Source: Anoplopoma fimbria (lineage: Eukaryota; Chordata; Actinopteri; Perciformes; Anoplopomatidae). Taken from it: a stretch of 64,000 nt of DNA. This document shows, piece after piece, positions 47,651-62,600 of the stretch. Positions within the stretch are counted from its first letter, which is position 1. Every line of letters starts with the position of its first letter. Made by a program: the position numbers and the translations under genes. Below the pieces are notes generated by a model that saw only the letters and a list, made by a program, of their open reading frames with translations, was not told the origin of the DNA and made no database searches. The DNA lies in assembly GCF_027596085.1 (NCBI RefSeq), contig NC_072450.1:3467236-3531235 (forward strand), written 5' to 3'.

Positions 47651-50600
47651 AAATCAGTTTTTATAAAATGTTTTTATTTATCAAATTTTTTTATATTATA
47701 TTATATATAAAAAAATGAAAAACGTGTAAGAGACGATAAAATGTTATTTGGATATTTAGTTGTCGATGTCAATAAGAAGACAATAAAAAAAAAAATAAAC
47801 AAATTTGTTTTCTGTAAATTTGGCTGAACTGACCTTTTGAGCATTAAATATAAATAAACTGACTTTATTAAAGTGGATTTCAGAGCAAAAACACCCGTGA
47901 CCTTGCACCCCAAAAAAATACACCTTTTCATCTTCCCTCCACACGTGGACCATCACCATGGTAACACTGGTGAAAGTTATTAATTACCAAGTCAGCCTCA
48001 GCAGCAGCCAGCAGCAGAAGAAGAGTCTGTCCTAAAGGTCTCAGCTAAGCTCAGAGATCACACATTACTGACAAGAAGGACGTTCTCGAGAGAATTATGA
48101 CAGAAAACAAGATTTAAAAATGGAAAATGCTCAAAGCATCATGGAGTAAAATGTAATAAACAGGTTAAAAATCTTTTTTTCAACAATTATTCGTCTAAAA
48201 TCCATTTTTAAAAGTGCTATTACACCTGTTAAAGTTCATACCGACAACGACACTGTTGACTAATTAAAACTTCATGAGAATAAAACTTCATGTTTAAAAT
48301 CTAAAACTAACTGACTTAAAACAAAAAAAAAAGCTAAAAAAATATATAGAAAAAGTCTGAATTCCTTATGAAAAAAAAAAAAAAAACAGGGAAATAACAG
48401 ATGAAAACCCTGAAATAAAAACCAAAAAGTTGCGGTCACGGTTTCGGTGAACACGGTTTCGGTGAACACGGTTTCGGTGAACGCGTCTCCGTACCGGCTC
48501 GGGCGCCCATGCCCCGGCGGCCTCTCTTGGCCGGCGTCCTGTGGTCCTCGGAGCTCATCAGCTTCCTCTTTCCGGAGGGTCCGGGGGTTCGAGGGCTGCT
48601 GGAGGAGGAGCTGCGGTTGGGGGTGTTCTGACCCTCGGGGGCTCCTCTGCGCCTCCTCTTCCCCTCCACCAGGTTATCTGAGGAGAACATTAACAAAGGT
48701 CCACATGTTTAACAGATTATTAACAATTAAACCTTTGTGAAGTTAATGAAAGATTTCCTACATTTATTAAAGTTTCTATGTAGTTTAATAACAGTATTTG
48801 GTGATATTTATTATATGAAGTATGTTTTTATGATGTACTTCTCTATAGTCAGTCTGACGGGGAACTGGAGATGATACTTCCACCTGTGCTTTCTTCAAAG
48901 ACACCAGACTCCATTGACAAAAACGGTCATTTTACCTCACAGCACACGAGGCTGCTGGTCAACCGTTGCCCCCATCGGTTAGTTTGTTTGTGCAACTGTT
49001 AGTGTTTTAAAGGGTAAGTTTGAATACACAGCGAGCAGACTACAGCCAGTAGGGGGGGGTGTAATTCTTGTCTCATTTGTGGTCTCATAAACAACAAATT
49101 CAGTTCCCGATATAGCAATTTTCAAAGGAACTGTAACATTTGTTGACGCTGTTTCGCAGCTTTCAACATACGCTCATGCAGTGGGAGGCGTCAGGGTGAG
49201 GCCTTCGGGGTGAAGTTGCACTTTAAACTTTACAGAACGGCTCGTCTGTGTGGTTGTCTCACCGAGGCTGATGTCGGAGGCCTTGGCCAGCGGCATGGCG
49301 GGCTCGTAGGGCCCGAGGCTGTGCTGCTCCCTCAGCTTGTTGCCCTGCTCCAGAGACAGGATGATGGCCGTCCTGTTGTACCACTGCCTCTGTCCGTCCT
49401 TCTCCACGCTGTAGAACAGATCCGGACCCTCGGTTTTGTGGCCCCGCACGACACCTGCAGACACAAAAACACACCGGAGAGAAGATCATCAGAAACTCTG
49501 GTTTGAGAGTTTTTGATATTAGTCTTTTTCATAAATAGGACTGTTTGGAAAGCGGACTCGGGAGGAAGAAAGCCGAGATGGAAGCTAAGCTAACACAGCT
49601 AGGAACTGAGGCTACTCCACTACCCAGCATGCTCCTGGCTAATATTCAGTTGCAGGAAGCCTGAGCAGCAACTCGAGATCAGTGACTAGTCCTAGCTCTA
49701 GTCCACATCTTCAAGGGAAGACCTGGTTCTATCGTTCATCCCGGATCCGGCTGCACAGAGAGCAGGACTCCGGAGGGCCGAGAGGAGCTGGACTCTGTGT
49801 TCACATCATGATGCTTGGTGCTCAAACACCGTCAAAGCTGATGGACAATGAAGAAAACTTTACTGTCAAGATGTGTTTTTGCTATCCTCCTGTTTTGTTT
49901 TGTTTGTCATGTTTTTCTTGTGTAGCAAACGAGCTCCAACTGCATTTTGTTGTGCAACCCTGTGTTGCATAGAGACAATAAATCATCCTTGAATCCTTGA
50001 ATAGAATAACTTGATGAGAAAATCTCTTTTTGTCTCATCCAATGATTTAAAAAACCTTTCAAATAAAGGTCAGAGTTCATCACATGAACACACTCCTCCC
50101 TCACCTATGCTGAAGTACTCGTCCTCCAGCAGCGCGGTGACCTCCGTCTCCAGCGGGATGGGATCACACAGCAGGATGTCCTTCCCCGCCACCTCACACT
50201 CGTAGCCGTCGTCGAACCTCAGGCGGAAGCTCCCCTCGCCGGCGTCCTTGATGATGCGGCCCGAGTAGAAGTAGCCGTTGGACGTCCACTTGGCCACCAC
50301 CCGCAGGCCCACGAAGCTGCTGCCGGCCGAGTTGGCCTCCTCCGGAGACGAGCGGAGGGAGTCGGAGCGGCTGTGGAGGTCGGCGTCCGCGGGGCTGACG
50401 GGGAGGCGTGGGGGGAGCATGCGGGTGAAGTGCTCGTCCTCTGAGGAGAAATGTGGTTGGCTGTGAACGCCGAGCCTCGGCAGCGAGCCGAAAGCGCCTC
50501 CCCTTAGAGGAGAAACAGAGTCTGATCAGACGGCTTCAGACGGCTATGTAAAGGGCTCCTGTCCTCAACGTCTATTCATATACGTGTATTTTAAGATGGA

Positions 50601-53600
50601 GACATGATTATATCCCCGGCATGTAGTCATCATAACTGGAACGGGTTTTGCTTGCCTACTTTTGCTACATAATTGATTAACCTTTGTGCATCACTGGGGA
50701 CATTTGTGGCTTTTTAATTTTTTGTTAGTTAGGCTATAAAAACCATCTGAACCCAAAACAGTTTTGGGACGGTTCTTTGCACATTTTTCTCTCTGTGGCC
50801 TTGATTTTAACTGCAATATAAACGTTCTGCACCTCTATGGAAACAGAACAACAACTCAAACATGTCTGTTGTGCAGTTTAACACAGTTGTAATGCCATAC
50901 ATTTTTAAAAAAGTTGAAGAATGCAAGTTGAATTCCTTTGGTTATTTATTTTAACAAAGATTAACCAAAAACGTGGGAACAAACAAGTTTTTTATATAGT
51001 AACAGGTAAACACAGTTGGCTCTGTTGTTATTGTATCTTAGAATTTTAACTCTAAGTCGTTCAGCTGAAAATTAAGTACATTGTTAAGTTTTTGATTGAT
51101 TGTAATGAAATTGGAATATTTGACTATGATTCACAAATTAGTTTGGAAATGATTCTTCAGTTGGTGGATAGAGAGATAATGATTCAATTTAAATAAATCA
51201 GTAAAAACACGTCATTGTAAAAAGTTTACAACATTTACAAGAAAGAAACAAGTACATAAGTTTTATAAAACAATCGATTGATTCACTGCTTAAATAAATA
51301 AATAGTTTGCAGCTCTGAGTGAGAAGATTAGTGAAAAGAGGAAACGTGAAGTGTTATCAGAGAAGTTGTGGGTTGAAGCAGTTTCCCCGTTGTTGTTATT
51401 TCTGCCTCATCAGCGGTTTCTTAAGGTGCAGGGCGAGCCTCGGCGAGGACTCACCTGCTCATGGAGGAGCGGGACGGGGGTCGGCCCCTCCTGGCCCTCC
51501 CTCTGGGGGTCAGCGGGGCGAAGGCCTGGGACCCCAGGGTGCCGTAGCCTCGGCTCGCTGTGACCACTGACCCCGCCCGGTGACCCCTGTGACCCCTCTG
51601 TTGCTGCCCGCCTCCCCTCCTGGGACTGCAGACACACAGAGGGGACGAATGGGATCCGGTCAGGTTGCACGGGGCACTGATCTGGGGGCTGCGCTACAAA
51701 ACCAGAACGTGGAGGGTTTTAAGCGACCCCCAGATTAATGCCCCGAGCAACGTGTACCTGAAGCAGGCAGGGATCAGTGAATCACTGAGGAAGTAGGGTG
51801 TTAGAAAAGGCAAAGAAGGTGAAGGAGTGACAGGAAATCAGCATGCAGCTAGTGTCGACAGAGAAGGCAGAGAGGCTTTTATATTGGCGGGACGGATGAG
51901 AGAAACAGCGGTCTGCGGTGCTGGAGGTGGAGAGGGTGGAGAGGGTGGAGAGGGTACCTGAAGGCCCCACGGCGAGGCGGCATGATGAAGTCCGGCCGCG
52001 TGAAGCCGCTGCTGCTGGTTCCTCCGGAGCTGTGCTGCAGGCTGGAGGCCTTGGACGACAGAGAGCTGATGTCGGCGAGGTCACCGGAGGTCACGGAGCT
52101 GCTGCCCGTGCGGCACGGGGAGATGTCGCCGTCCAACACCTGGCAGTCCACCACGGGCTCCTCGTTCTCCTGGTAACAAAAAAATAATACAAGAGGTCAC
52201 ACAGGGAACCTGCATTCTCTCTCCTGTCCACCAGGGGGCGACTCCTCTGGTTGTATAGAAGTCTATGAGAAAATGACTCTACTTCTCTCTTGATTTATTC
52301 CCTCAGTAAACATTGTAAACATGAGTTTATGGTCTCAATCTCTAGTTTCAAGTCTTCTTCAATACAGCATGATGTTCATTTACAGTCAAACTTTTCGATG
52401 TTTATGTGTCTAAGTGACGGATGGGGACAAAGGTTAACTCTAAAGAAATGAGAAATGTGTCCGTTACCTCTGTGACTTTGCGCTCCACCTCCTTGCCGTC
52501 CTCATAATACACGTCTGTGATGATCCGTGTGACGGTGGTACGCACTTCCTGGATGGTGCGTACGTGTCTGCGGTGGGCGGGGGCTGCTGTTCTTCTAAAG
52601 GACGGAGACTCTGGTTCTCCCTGTAAGACAAGAAACTTAAGACTGTCTATTGGACACACACACCCACATATATATATATAAGCAGTATTTTCCCTCTGAA
52701 TCTCCGTACCCTGGCGGCTGGAGATCTCAGCCCCGGTGCATCGAAGCTGGTCTGCAGGGAGACAGTCCGCTGACGGAGCTGAGACACACAGGACAGAGTG
52801 ATCAACACCACCAGGACGTGTGTTCAGACTGCACCTTCATGCTAGCACTGACTTAGCTCTCTAAAAGAAGCACTGAACACAAGCTCAGATGTTTGTTTGA
52901 GTCTAACGCATAAAAAATGGGATGTTTGGAAGTGTGGCTTTATGAGGTTCTTCTCCATAGTCAGTGTTTCACCTAAGTAGATGGAGTTTGTAGAAACAGA
53001 CAGGAGAACCAGAATGTTCTGCTGTGGACGTATTTAGGACTCATAAAAGACCCAATATCGGTTTGAAAGTCACTATATTTAGAATATTTCCACATATTTG
53101 CCTTTCTGTCAGACAGACCTTTCTGACGTTATCTGTGCCCTCTTCAAAGACACCAGACTCCATTGACAAAAACAGGAATTTTAACAGGAATCTGAACTAA
53201 CCTTTGAAATCAACAAACTCAAACAAACTAACAGTTCAAGGTGCTGTGTCCTGTGAGGTAAAATGACTGTTTCTGTCAAAGGAGTATGGTGGTTCATAAA
53301 AACATTTTTTAAAACAAGTATGATATTTTTAAGACCTTTTTTAATGTTGTGGGAAATAAAATTCAGAAGACCTGAGATGATATTTAAAACTCAAAATCAA
53401 AAAAAAAGATATGTATGACTAAGACTTTTTAATTCAAATCAAATATTCAAATATTTGACTGCTTTATCAAGCTAAATTTAAAATTCAATAAAATGAAAAC
53501 GTAGCTGTAAAAGTGCACCTTGCCACATAACATACACTACAGCATAATATAATAATAACCATGTTTAGTTACTACTTAATAAGAACATTACACAGTTGCA

Positions 53601-56600
53601 CAATTCAAATACATTCTCTAACTTGGCTTCATGAATCCTTTGTTCTGGGAATAGAGCCAGGTGTGGACAGGAAGTGACTGACCTTGTTGGACGGAGTGGA
53701 GGTGACGGTGCTGTCGCTGCTCTGCTGGGCGACCTTCTGTCTGGCGTCTGTCCGGTTGGGGGCGGGCGGTTCTGGAGCTTTAGTCGGACCCCGTCTGTCC
53801 TCAGAGTGCTCGGCGGGGCCTGGAGGAGCCTTACGGGTCTCCTGCGATGCTGCCAACACTTCCTGCTGTGAAGGCTCTGATTGGCTGTTGGGGAGGCTGT
53901 TGCATCCCAGCGAGGACGCCTGGGAGCTCCTCTGTGGGGAGGCGAACAGCTGCCCTCTGTGGAAAATGGAAAAATCTAAATCAAACCCTCCTAACTAAAA
54001 ATAAATCTGGTTTGAATTGAAATAAACAACTTTAACAGGTTTTGTTTACAAGATATTTATTCATGTCTGATCTGTGGATGGATGAGAAAAACAACACTGA
54101 GTGGAAATGCTGTGGACTCTTTTAGCCCATAAAGAATTATGATCTTCTGAGAATAAAGTCGTAAATTTACGAGAGAATAAATATGATATTCTCTGAGATT
54201 AAAGTGGGGAAATTACCAGTAAAAAAAAAATCTAAAATTTGCAAGATTATAAAGTCACAAATGTACGAAAAATTTAGTACAATAGAAAAATAGAGGTGGA
54301 GGTTTTGTGGAGGAACATCGCTTCACACGGTCGCACCGACCTCGTTACACCACAGCGATACCATCAACATAAGCAGCTGATTGCAAAATATATTAGATTG
54401 CAGCAGACTCTCTTCATCCATCTGTTCTCATCGGATTATCAGATTTTTAAAACAATTTTTAAACTTTGTGCAATTTAGGAGAAGCAAAGTATGAAAACTA
54501 TGTGAGGAGACATGAGACAAAAAAGAAAAAAAAGTTATTGAGGTAAACTAAGTCATTTATTGGATTTATCTCCACAAAATCTGTCCGACCAAAATTTAAT
54601 GAAACTATTTTTCTGAAGACAGAAAGTTATCTTTTCATAAGATAAATGTAATTATCTTTATCTATCCACTTCTGTATCGTCGGGGGGTGTCAGGAAGTAA
54701 GCAAATTTGGGAGCGTTTTTTAACAAGCGGATATTAAAATGCCAAACATATATTTTTATCAGGAAGCGTGACCGGAAAGTCCTACAAAATAATGAAGAAA
54801 ATTGCAGCGTTATGAATGCTTTTTTGCTGTTTGCCCTGAAAGATCTTATCACTGGACGTTATTCAAAATATTTGACAGTGATCTGCTTCCAAAAGCCCAC
54901 ACATGCAGCATCACCAGCAGCAAAATGTGCTTTCTGCTTTGGTGTAATAGAAAAACAAATAAAAAGACTTCCAACACACTTGACCATTTGTGCATATTTC
55001 CACATATTCAATAATTCCTCCTTTGATATTTAAAGAAGATCTTCTCTTTCACAGTTTTTTTCACTGTATTCTGTAGTATGGGATTATTCATTTTTTCCTT
55101 ATGGCAGAAATCAAAGCCGTTTAACAATATGGTCTTTCCTCTGGCACCATCACCAGGCCAAACATTATTTATTCACCACTGAAGATGGTAACCAATATAT
55201 ATAAAAAACAAATCCCCTAAATACATTGTGTGGCTCTCTTTATTCCAAACAAGATGAACAAAGAGAGAATTCAACCGCAGAAGACATTTTGTAAAACAGC
55301 GTCTCTTTAGTTCAACCTGGAGGACAAAACTAAACCTCACTGCTCCTCGTGGCCCGAGAGAATATGTAGAAAATAACCATCCGTCACACCTCCAGACTGC
55401 AAAACTAGGTCTCTCTCTCTCTCTCTCTCTCTCTCTTTTCACACACACACACACACAGCATGTCAGACAAAGCAGACCTATTTCTGTCTACTAAAATACA
55501 TTACAACAGGGGAAAACTGTTCACACGGACATGTGAAGCTCCTGCAGGTCACAGCAGCAGCAGAAAAGTGTTAATTCTACAAATCTAAAATGAACTCTTC
55601 TTGTAGTATCTTGTACATCCACCCAAAGTGCAAACATGTACGTGTAAAACTGGAATGAAAGCTTGGTGTTGTGGCCCTTAACAAGCACAATTTAAACCAG
55701 TTTTCTACAGGTTTATCGTAGTTATTATCTGTGAGATTACATTACATATGGTATTTGCACTAGTAGATGCCCTCCTCTATTGTAACAGTGAGTGTGCTCA
55801 CCTGACAGGTGTGCTGTTGCCTCCAGCCTGGATGTCCTCTCTGGCTTCCTGCTGTCTGTGCACCTGTCTGACACGACTGAACACCGACGGGCTGCTGGGA
55901 AATGAAACAGAAGTGTTAGTCTACAACACACAATTCATCAATTAATTTGCTTTATGGTCTGTTTGACTCTAAATGGAGCATCATTTACTAAATGAACATC
56001 ATGCTGTATTGAAGAAGACTTGAAACTAGAGATTGAGACCATAAACTCATGTTTACAATGTTTACTGAGGGAATAAATCAAGAGAGAAGTAGAGTCATTT
56101 TCTCATAGACTTCTATACAACCAGAGGAGTCGCCCCCTGATGGACAGGAGAGAGAATGCAGCTTTAAGGCATGAAGCATTGGCTTCCCTCGACAGAACCA
56201 GAGGTGACCGCCTGGTGATGATGCACAGCAGCTTTAGCAACGGCTTAGGCAAACGCAAACGTAACAGAATTAAATACCCTGCATCTATTTTTGACTTTAT
56301 TTTCTGATGAATAAATGTAGCCAGCGGCCAAAGTCACGATTCCAGTGGTGGCTGCAAAAGATTGTTTTGAAACATTTAGAATATCTCCAGAGCTTTGTTA
56401 AGTCCCAAAGTCAAAATGTATTGAAAAAAGATAGAATTTACCATTTCCTAAATGCACAAAATGGTCTTACCTAACGAAAGACTCTGCTTCAATCCATATT
56501 TGTTGGTGTTTAGCCTTTCAAAAACTTGAAAAAGCCGCTTGCCTTTGCTGCTTTCCGCACACAAAAGGAAGGTACGGACCTGTATTAACCAGTCGTTCTA

Positions 56601-59600
56601 GCAGAAATCTAACAACACTATTGTTACTATGTGTTTTTTGGGGTGATAACATCATCAAATAGGCCGACAGACATTCAATGCTTCATTTGAAAACCTCAAT
56701 AGAAGCCTCTGATGTAAAAATAAATTACATATTATTTGGTAGAGCCTTAAAAAACACAATAGACCTCAGTATTGAGTAAAGATTTTGAAAGCGATCCATT
56801 AAAATATGTCCAGATTGGCCAAAATATCAATCCTCATAGGCTCAGCTCTGGACATCTCTACCTCAAACACATCTTTCTTCATTCCTGAGCTGGAACTCAG
56901 GCAACATGCGTGAGATCCTCAGTTTGACCTTCAATTATTATCCATGAATCTGACCTCTGAATCATCCTACAACACAGTCAAACACATCTGTATATGTCTC
57001 AGTACTTCGGTGTCGTCGTGTGTGAAGTGATGAAGCCGAGGCTGAAGAATGTCCTTCAGCTGCTTCTCATTCTCCAGAGCCTGAATGAACGGCACTGACA
57101 CACTTATGAAAGAATTCAGTTAATGTGCGTGAAGAGATAGTGCCAGGTTACCTGGTTACGGCCTTGGCAACAGTGGTAACCTTGGCGACGGATCCATCCT
57201 CTTCTGATAGTGTTGGCTCTGGGGGGGGGTAGAAAAGTGTGAAATGTATTACTGAGAGGGTGGAGAGCTTGTCACCGCCAAGAGGAAGTAAGAGTTGATG
57301 GTGTGAAGGAGTGACGGAGGAGCAGCTCTCACTCTGAAGGCTGAAGCGCTCCGAGCTGCCCTCCTCCACGGGGGTCACCAGCTTCATCCTCAAACTCAGC
57401 TTCCCGTCTCCCTTCTCCGTCGTGGTGTCATCACCGCTTTCCCCCGACACAATGTCACTGGCCGCCATCGCACCATCACCCCCCACGCCGGACTTCTCAG
57501 AGAAGGAAGTAATCTCTGCGGAAAAGAAAAGACAAAGAAACATTGAAGAAGCTGTCTTGTAATACTTTAAATTTATAGACAAGTTGTTTTTTGTGAAGCT
57601 CCGGTTTGTCCGGTACAAGAACCCACCGATGGGAGTGCTGTGTCTCAGCGTCTGCTTCAGCTGGTTGATTAAAGGGGGCGTGGCTCCAACAGCAGGACCA
57701 ATCAGCTCCCCTTCTTTAGGAAGCGTGAAGTGGAAAGAAATTTCTGTAGTAAAAAAAAAAAAAAAAAAAAAAAGCATTACTGGATCAGATTAGATCTAGT
57801 TCAGTGAATGATTCCTATCAAAGCCAGATCAGAAACAGACATGATGTGACTCTAACTGAACCACCTTTTTTTTTGCCTCCAATGTAACTTTGCAGAATAA
57901 CCTTCACAGAACATGTCATGGGTTTTAGATGTGATGTTAGTGTTGTAAATAAATCCTTGTTGGATCCCTGTAACACGTTGCATTCAAGGGAAAAATCTAA
58001 AACAATATGTTTTTTAAAAAAGTAGCTTCTGAGGTCCACAAAACACAAAAATGTTAACATGCTGGATTCATGTGTATAAAGTAGTGTTATAGTCAAGAAC
58101 ACCTAAAGAGAGGACAGGTCAAGACCAAGACCAGAGAGTATCAAGACCAAGACCAGAGAGTATCCAGACCAAGACCAGAGAGTATCCAGACCAAGACCAG
58201 AGAGTATCCAGACCAAGACCAGAGAGTATCCAGACCAAGACCAGAGAGTATCAAGACCAAGACCAGAGAGTATCCAGACCAAGACCAGAGAGTATCCAGA
58301 CCAAGACCAGTGTGAGTTCCAGACACATTCAAACCACTGTGTCGCTAATCAAACCTATCCGAAAGATCCACATTCCCATAAAAAGACAAACAGAAACCTC
58401 ATTAAGATTCCTCTTAACTCTCCCCTTTATCTATATATACTGTATATATGTGTGTGTGTTTAAGTGCTACATGAGAAATGTGTTGATAAAATAATCAAAA
58501 GGCATTGCAGCGGTGAAGTTAATGTGTAGGAATTTTCCTTTGTTTGATGTTAAGTAATAAATCAGACAATGCAAAGGCATTTTAGAGCTCACATCCTCAC
58601 AGTGGTGGTCTTGACTGGTCTTGAAATGTCCAAAAATCATCTTTGTCCGACACCGAAACAAGACCGCTTAAAAATGGCGTCAAAGATGAGACCTTCAAAA
58701 GGAGTCTTGAGACAGATATCTGGACCAGCTTGATCTTGAGAACTACAACACTGGTATTAAAGCGCTATTAATGGTTAAAATAAAATAAAAAATTCCAATG
58801 GAGTCTGGTGGTTTTGGCGAGAGCATAGATGGATATAGCAGCATTAGTTCCCTGTTGGTTTAAACCCAATTTAAACCTGCGAATAAAGCGTACACCTAAA
58901 CTGTTAGGATTTTTTTTTTTTTGATCAAGTTTTGCTGCTTCCCCCGTCCACAGCACTGCTCTGCTCTGCTCCTCTGCTGGTTCTCCTGTCGGTTTCTCTG
59001 AACTGAGGGCGTAATTCATTCAAAGAGTAATTTTCCGCTCTCAAATTGCTTCATTACATCAATTTAAGAGGCCTGAAAGGTTGCAACTAGATTATTTCAC
59101 TCAAAAAGAGCCATTATTAGAGAGTCCCTACACGTCACATTAGGAGAAAATCAGCTTTAAACCCAGTCACGTATCTGTGGCCTGCTTACCTCCCGAGCTG
59201 TCACTCAGACTCTTGTCTTTGAGCCCCTCTGGTTCAGGCCCCGCCCTCTCATTCTGGGAGAGCCTATCAGGAACGGCGTGGACCTTCTTCTCCTGAGCCT
59301 TGGACTGATGGCCGTTGGTGGAGACGGGCGCTTTGCCTCCGACCGTCTGGGAGCTGCTGGTCTTCGGTGGCGGCGTCACGTCTTTCTGAAGAACCTCGGA
59401 GTCTCTCTCGCTGTCTGTGACAATGATGACGCTGTCATCACCTCGCTTTTCACTCTCCTCCTCCTCTTCCTCCATGGGTTCATGGGACAACAGCTGGACC
59501 AGAGCCACACCCGAACCCTCCTCCATCACCACATCCTCCTCCACTACTTCACCCTGCTTCCTCTCATCCGTCACCTCCTTCACTGTTTGACTGTTACCAA

Positions 59601-62600
59601 CAGCTCCGCACTTCTGAGACGATGCTTTGGCGGACGGACTCTTTGCACTTCCTCCGTCCTTCCTCAAGTCTACAGAACTCTTCGCCACATTCACAGCAGA
59701 CTTCTGAGAGACCATGGACGGAGAGGTCAGACTGCGAGGTGAAGCGTCTGTGTTGGGAGTCTCCTGCACACAGCTGTTAACAGTCAGAGAGGAATCCAGC
59801 TTTGGTTGCGAGCACGACACCACGTCAGCAGGGCTCGCCTGTTTGCCGTCGCTCTTACCGTCCTTCACATTCACATTTTCTACATTCAAAGAAGTCTTTT
59901 TGTTCACTTCAGGTTTTTGCGCCGCATCCGACGGCTCGTTCTCGGTACATTCGCTGCGATGCTTCGTCGATTCGGCCGAGGTGGCAGCTTTTGAACTGGT
60001 GGGAGTTTGTGACTCCGGAGCGACGCCGTTGCTCTCGCTCCTCTGATGTGTAACGGCCGAGTCGCCGGCGTCGACACCGGGCGGTTCTCCCAGCTCCTCG
60101 ATCTGCGTGGCCTGGCTGTCCTCCTCGATATGTTCGGAGGTCTTCAGAGCTGGACTACTGCAGGAGAGCTGCAGAGGAAGAGTGAAGGAAGTCGACGCCA
60201 GACGTTGAGACTGCGTTTCGCCCGTCTTCTTATCGGACTGTTGCGGCGCCTCCTGGCTCTGCGTCGGGACAAACACGTCCTGAGAAAACAAAACAAAAAC
60301 ACACACATGGATTATCAGGAACTAGGGCTGCAACATCCTATTTTCATTATCGATTAACTTGCTGAATATTTCCTTTTTTATACTAATACTAATTAATCAC
60401 TATGTGGAAATTGTGAAATACCACAATTTCCAAACGTGACGTCTTCAAATAGCTTGTTTTGTTTGATCAACAGTCCAAAATCCAAATCAATTGAAATAAA
60501 CATTGATGAAAAAGCAGAAATATTGCAAATTTAATGAGGCGGTTATCATCAGTTTTTTATCCTTTAATTATTGACTTAAAATATCAATCAATTATAAAAA
60601 TTGGTTACAACTATTTATGTGTCGATCGATTAATAAATGCCTCGTTGTATGAGGAAAGTCAAAAATAAACAAATTAATGCTGAAAAGATTAAGCAATCAA
60701 TCGACTGACAGATGAAAAACAATTCCTCATTTTTCAAGCAAAACTGTAACACAAGTTCTGGGTCCAAGTCTGCAAATGTGAAGTTTTGCTGATTTTCTCT
60801 GTTTTATATCACTTTGACTGAATCTCAGGTCGAACAAAAGAAACACATCTGAAGAAGTCTACTTGGATTTAAGGGTCAAATTTCTGACAATATTAACCAA
60901 CATAAATTTCAGTAGTGTTCCGTTTGCTGCGGACCCTAAAACAAAAATATAATACATAAAAAGACTAGATGATTAAAATGAGAAAGAAATAATGAAGTAC
61001 ATACATGAGAGAACTCCGGCTGGGAGGGTAAAGAGAGAGTTTGCTCCATCACAAAATCAGGGGAATTCTGAGAGATGGGAGTAGAGGCGGATGGGTGTGG
61101 CTTAGAGGCGGCCTCCGTTTCCATTGGCTCCTCCTCCTTTTCTCCCCCTCGGCCTTCTGGGGGCAGCGAAGTATCCATCGGTTCATCAGCGCCTGATGAA
61201 GAAAAGGTTTAGCTCTTCTCACCAGCAGACTTTGTTAAAACTCAGTCATCAGAGTTTAAATCATTTTACCGTGTTCGTTCTCTGGTCCGGTGGGCGAGTT
61301 GGGGATTATTAGAGGGGTGTGGGTGAAGTTGTCTGGGGTGGGGGCGACGTAGTCGATGGAGCTCCTAGAAAAAACAAAAAGGGGACAAAGAGAGAAGAAC
61401 TTTCAGGTTGTTCTTCTGCATAGTGCTTGAGAGTGGCCGGCAGCGTGAGGGCACTCTGGTGACTTACTGGGACAGACTTTCCTGCACCAGTGTTCCCTGT
61501 CCAGACAGGTGCAGCAGTTGCAGGCTTTGTGCCGGCGTCGGGGTCGGGTGACCCTGCTGCTCCGGCTCGGACACGGTGCTGTCCACCGCAGCACCTGAGA
61601 CAAGAACAGAGGTTTACATAAAGGGGACAAAGAAAGAAGACGGCAGTCACAAAAAATGTAAAATTATCAGGAATGTGCAAATATGCAAATTTCCCCGCTG
61701 CGGGACTAATAAAGGATTATCTTATCTTATCTCTTATCTTAAATAGAAAGCATTAATCTCTTGATCGCGTATTTATACTGCTTATGGGCTGATAGTGATC
61801 CTCAGTAATAAAAAAAATGGACATTATGATGGTTACATTGTGTAATTAATCGGTTCACATGCTTGTTTAACCGTGAGGGGGAATCTGTACAGATCACAGA
61901 CCACTACAGCTAACGTACGGAGGTTGCATTGAGTAACCTAATGATACGTTCAAGCTCTATTCCGTAAAAATGAGTATTGGGCAAAGGTCAATTATAACCT
62001 CACCACGATGCTTTCAAATGTAATCTTGTCAAATGTAGTTTTGGGCGAGAAACTTGATGCGGATCATCGGAGAATAACAATTAATTTGCAATAAACAAAA
62101 CTGAATTTCACTGGTATTGGTATCGTCTGCAAAATTGAAGCATATAAGCATTCATGTACCCGTCTTGTCGGCGTCGAACATGTCCTGCTGTGAGGACAGG
62201 ATCTCACAGTCCTGCTCGTCGGAGGCCTGGAGGCCCTCTGAGTGCAGCAGAGCCTGGATGCCCAGCTGCCTCCCCGACTGACCCGAAGACTCCAATGAGC
62301 TGCTGGAGCTCACCTCAGACCTGGAGGAGGACAGATAAAAGAAAGAGAAACGCTGCTCATCCCAGACCAGTGTGTGTCCCGGTAACTAAAGCAGGGTTTA
62401 AAACACAGCGTGGAGACGAACCTCACTGCTTTGTTGTCCTGACTCTCTGAAGTCCTGGAGCTGACGTTCTGCTCTGCTGGTGAAGAAGGAGAGAAGAGAA
62501 GAAGAGAAGAAGAGAAGGTAGGAGTTAGACTGACTCTTTAAACTGTAAATAATGAGCTATTATACCAAGCTGTGATGCTGCGCCCTGTGGGTCTAACTCA

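Noticed and set aside
50105..50440. Shorter version of the first Tudor exon using the acceptor 'ctcctcag' at 50441
   Set aside because: It would shift phase against the GAR exon. The upstream acceptor at 50503 keeps the frame and adds an open 62-nt stretch.
58100..58312. Regular short repeats resembling a CRISPR array
   Set aside because: Units are head to tail without unique spacers, in an intron of a vertebrate gene. It is a minisatellite.
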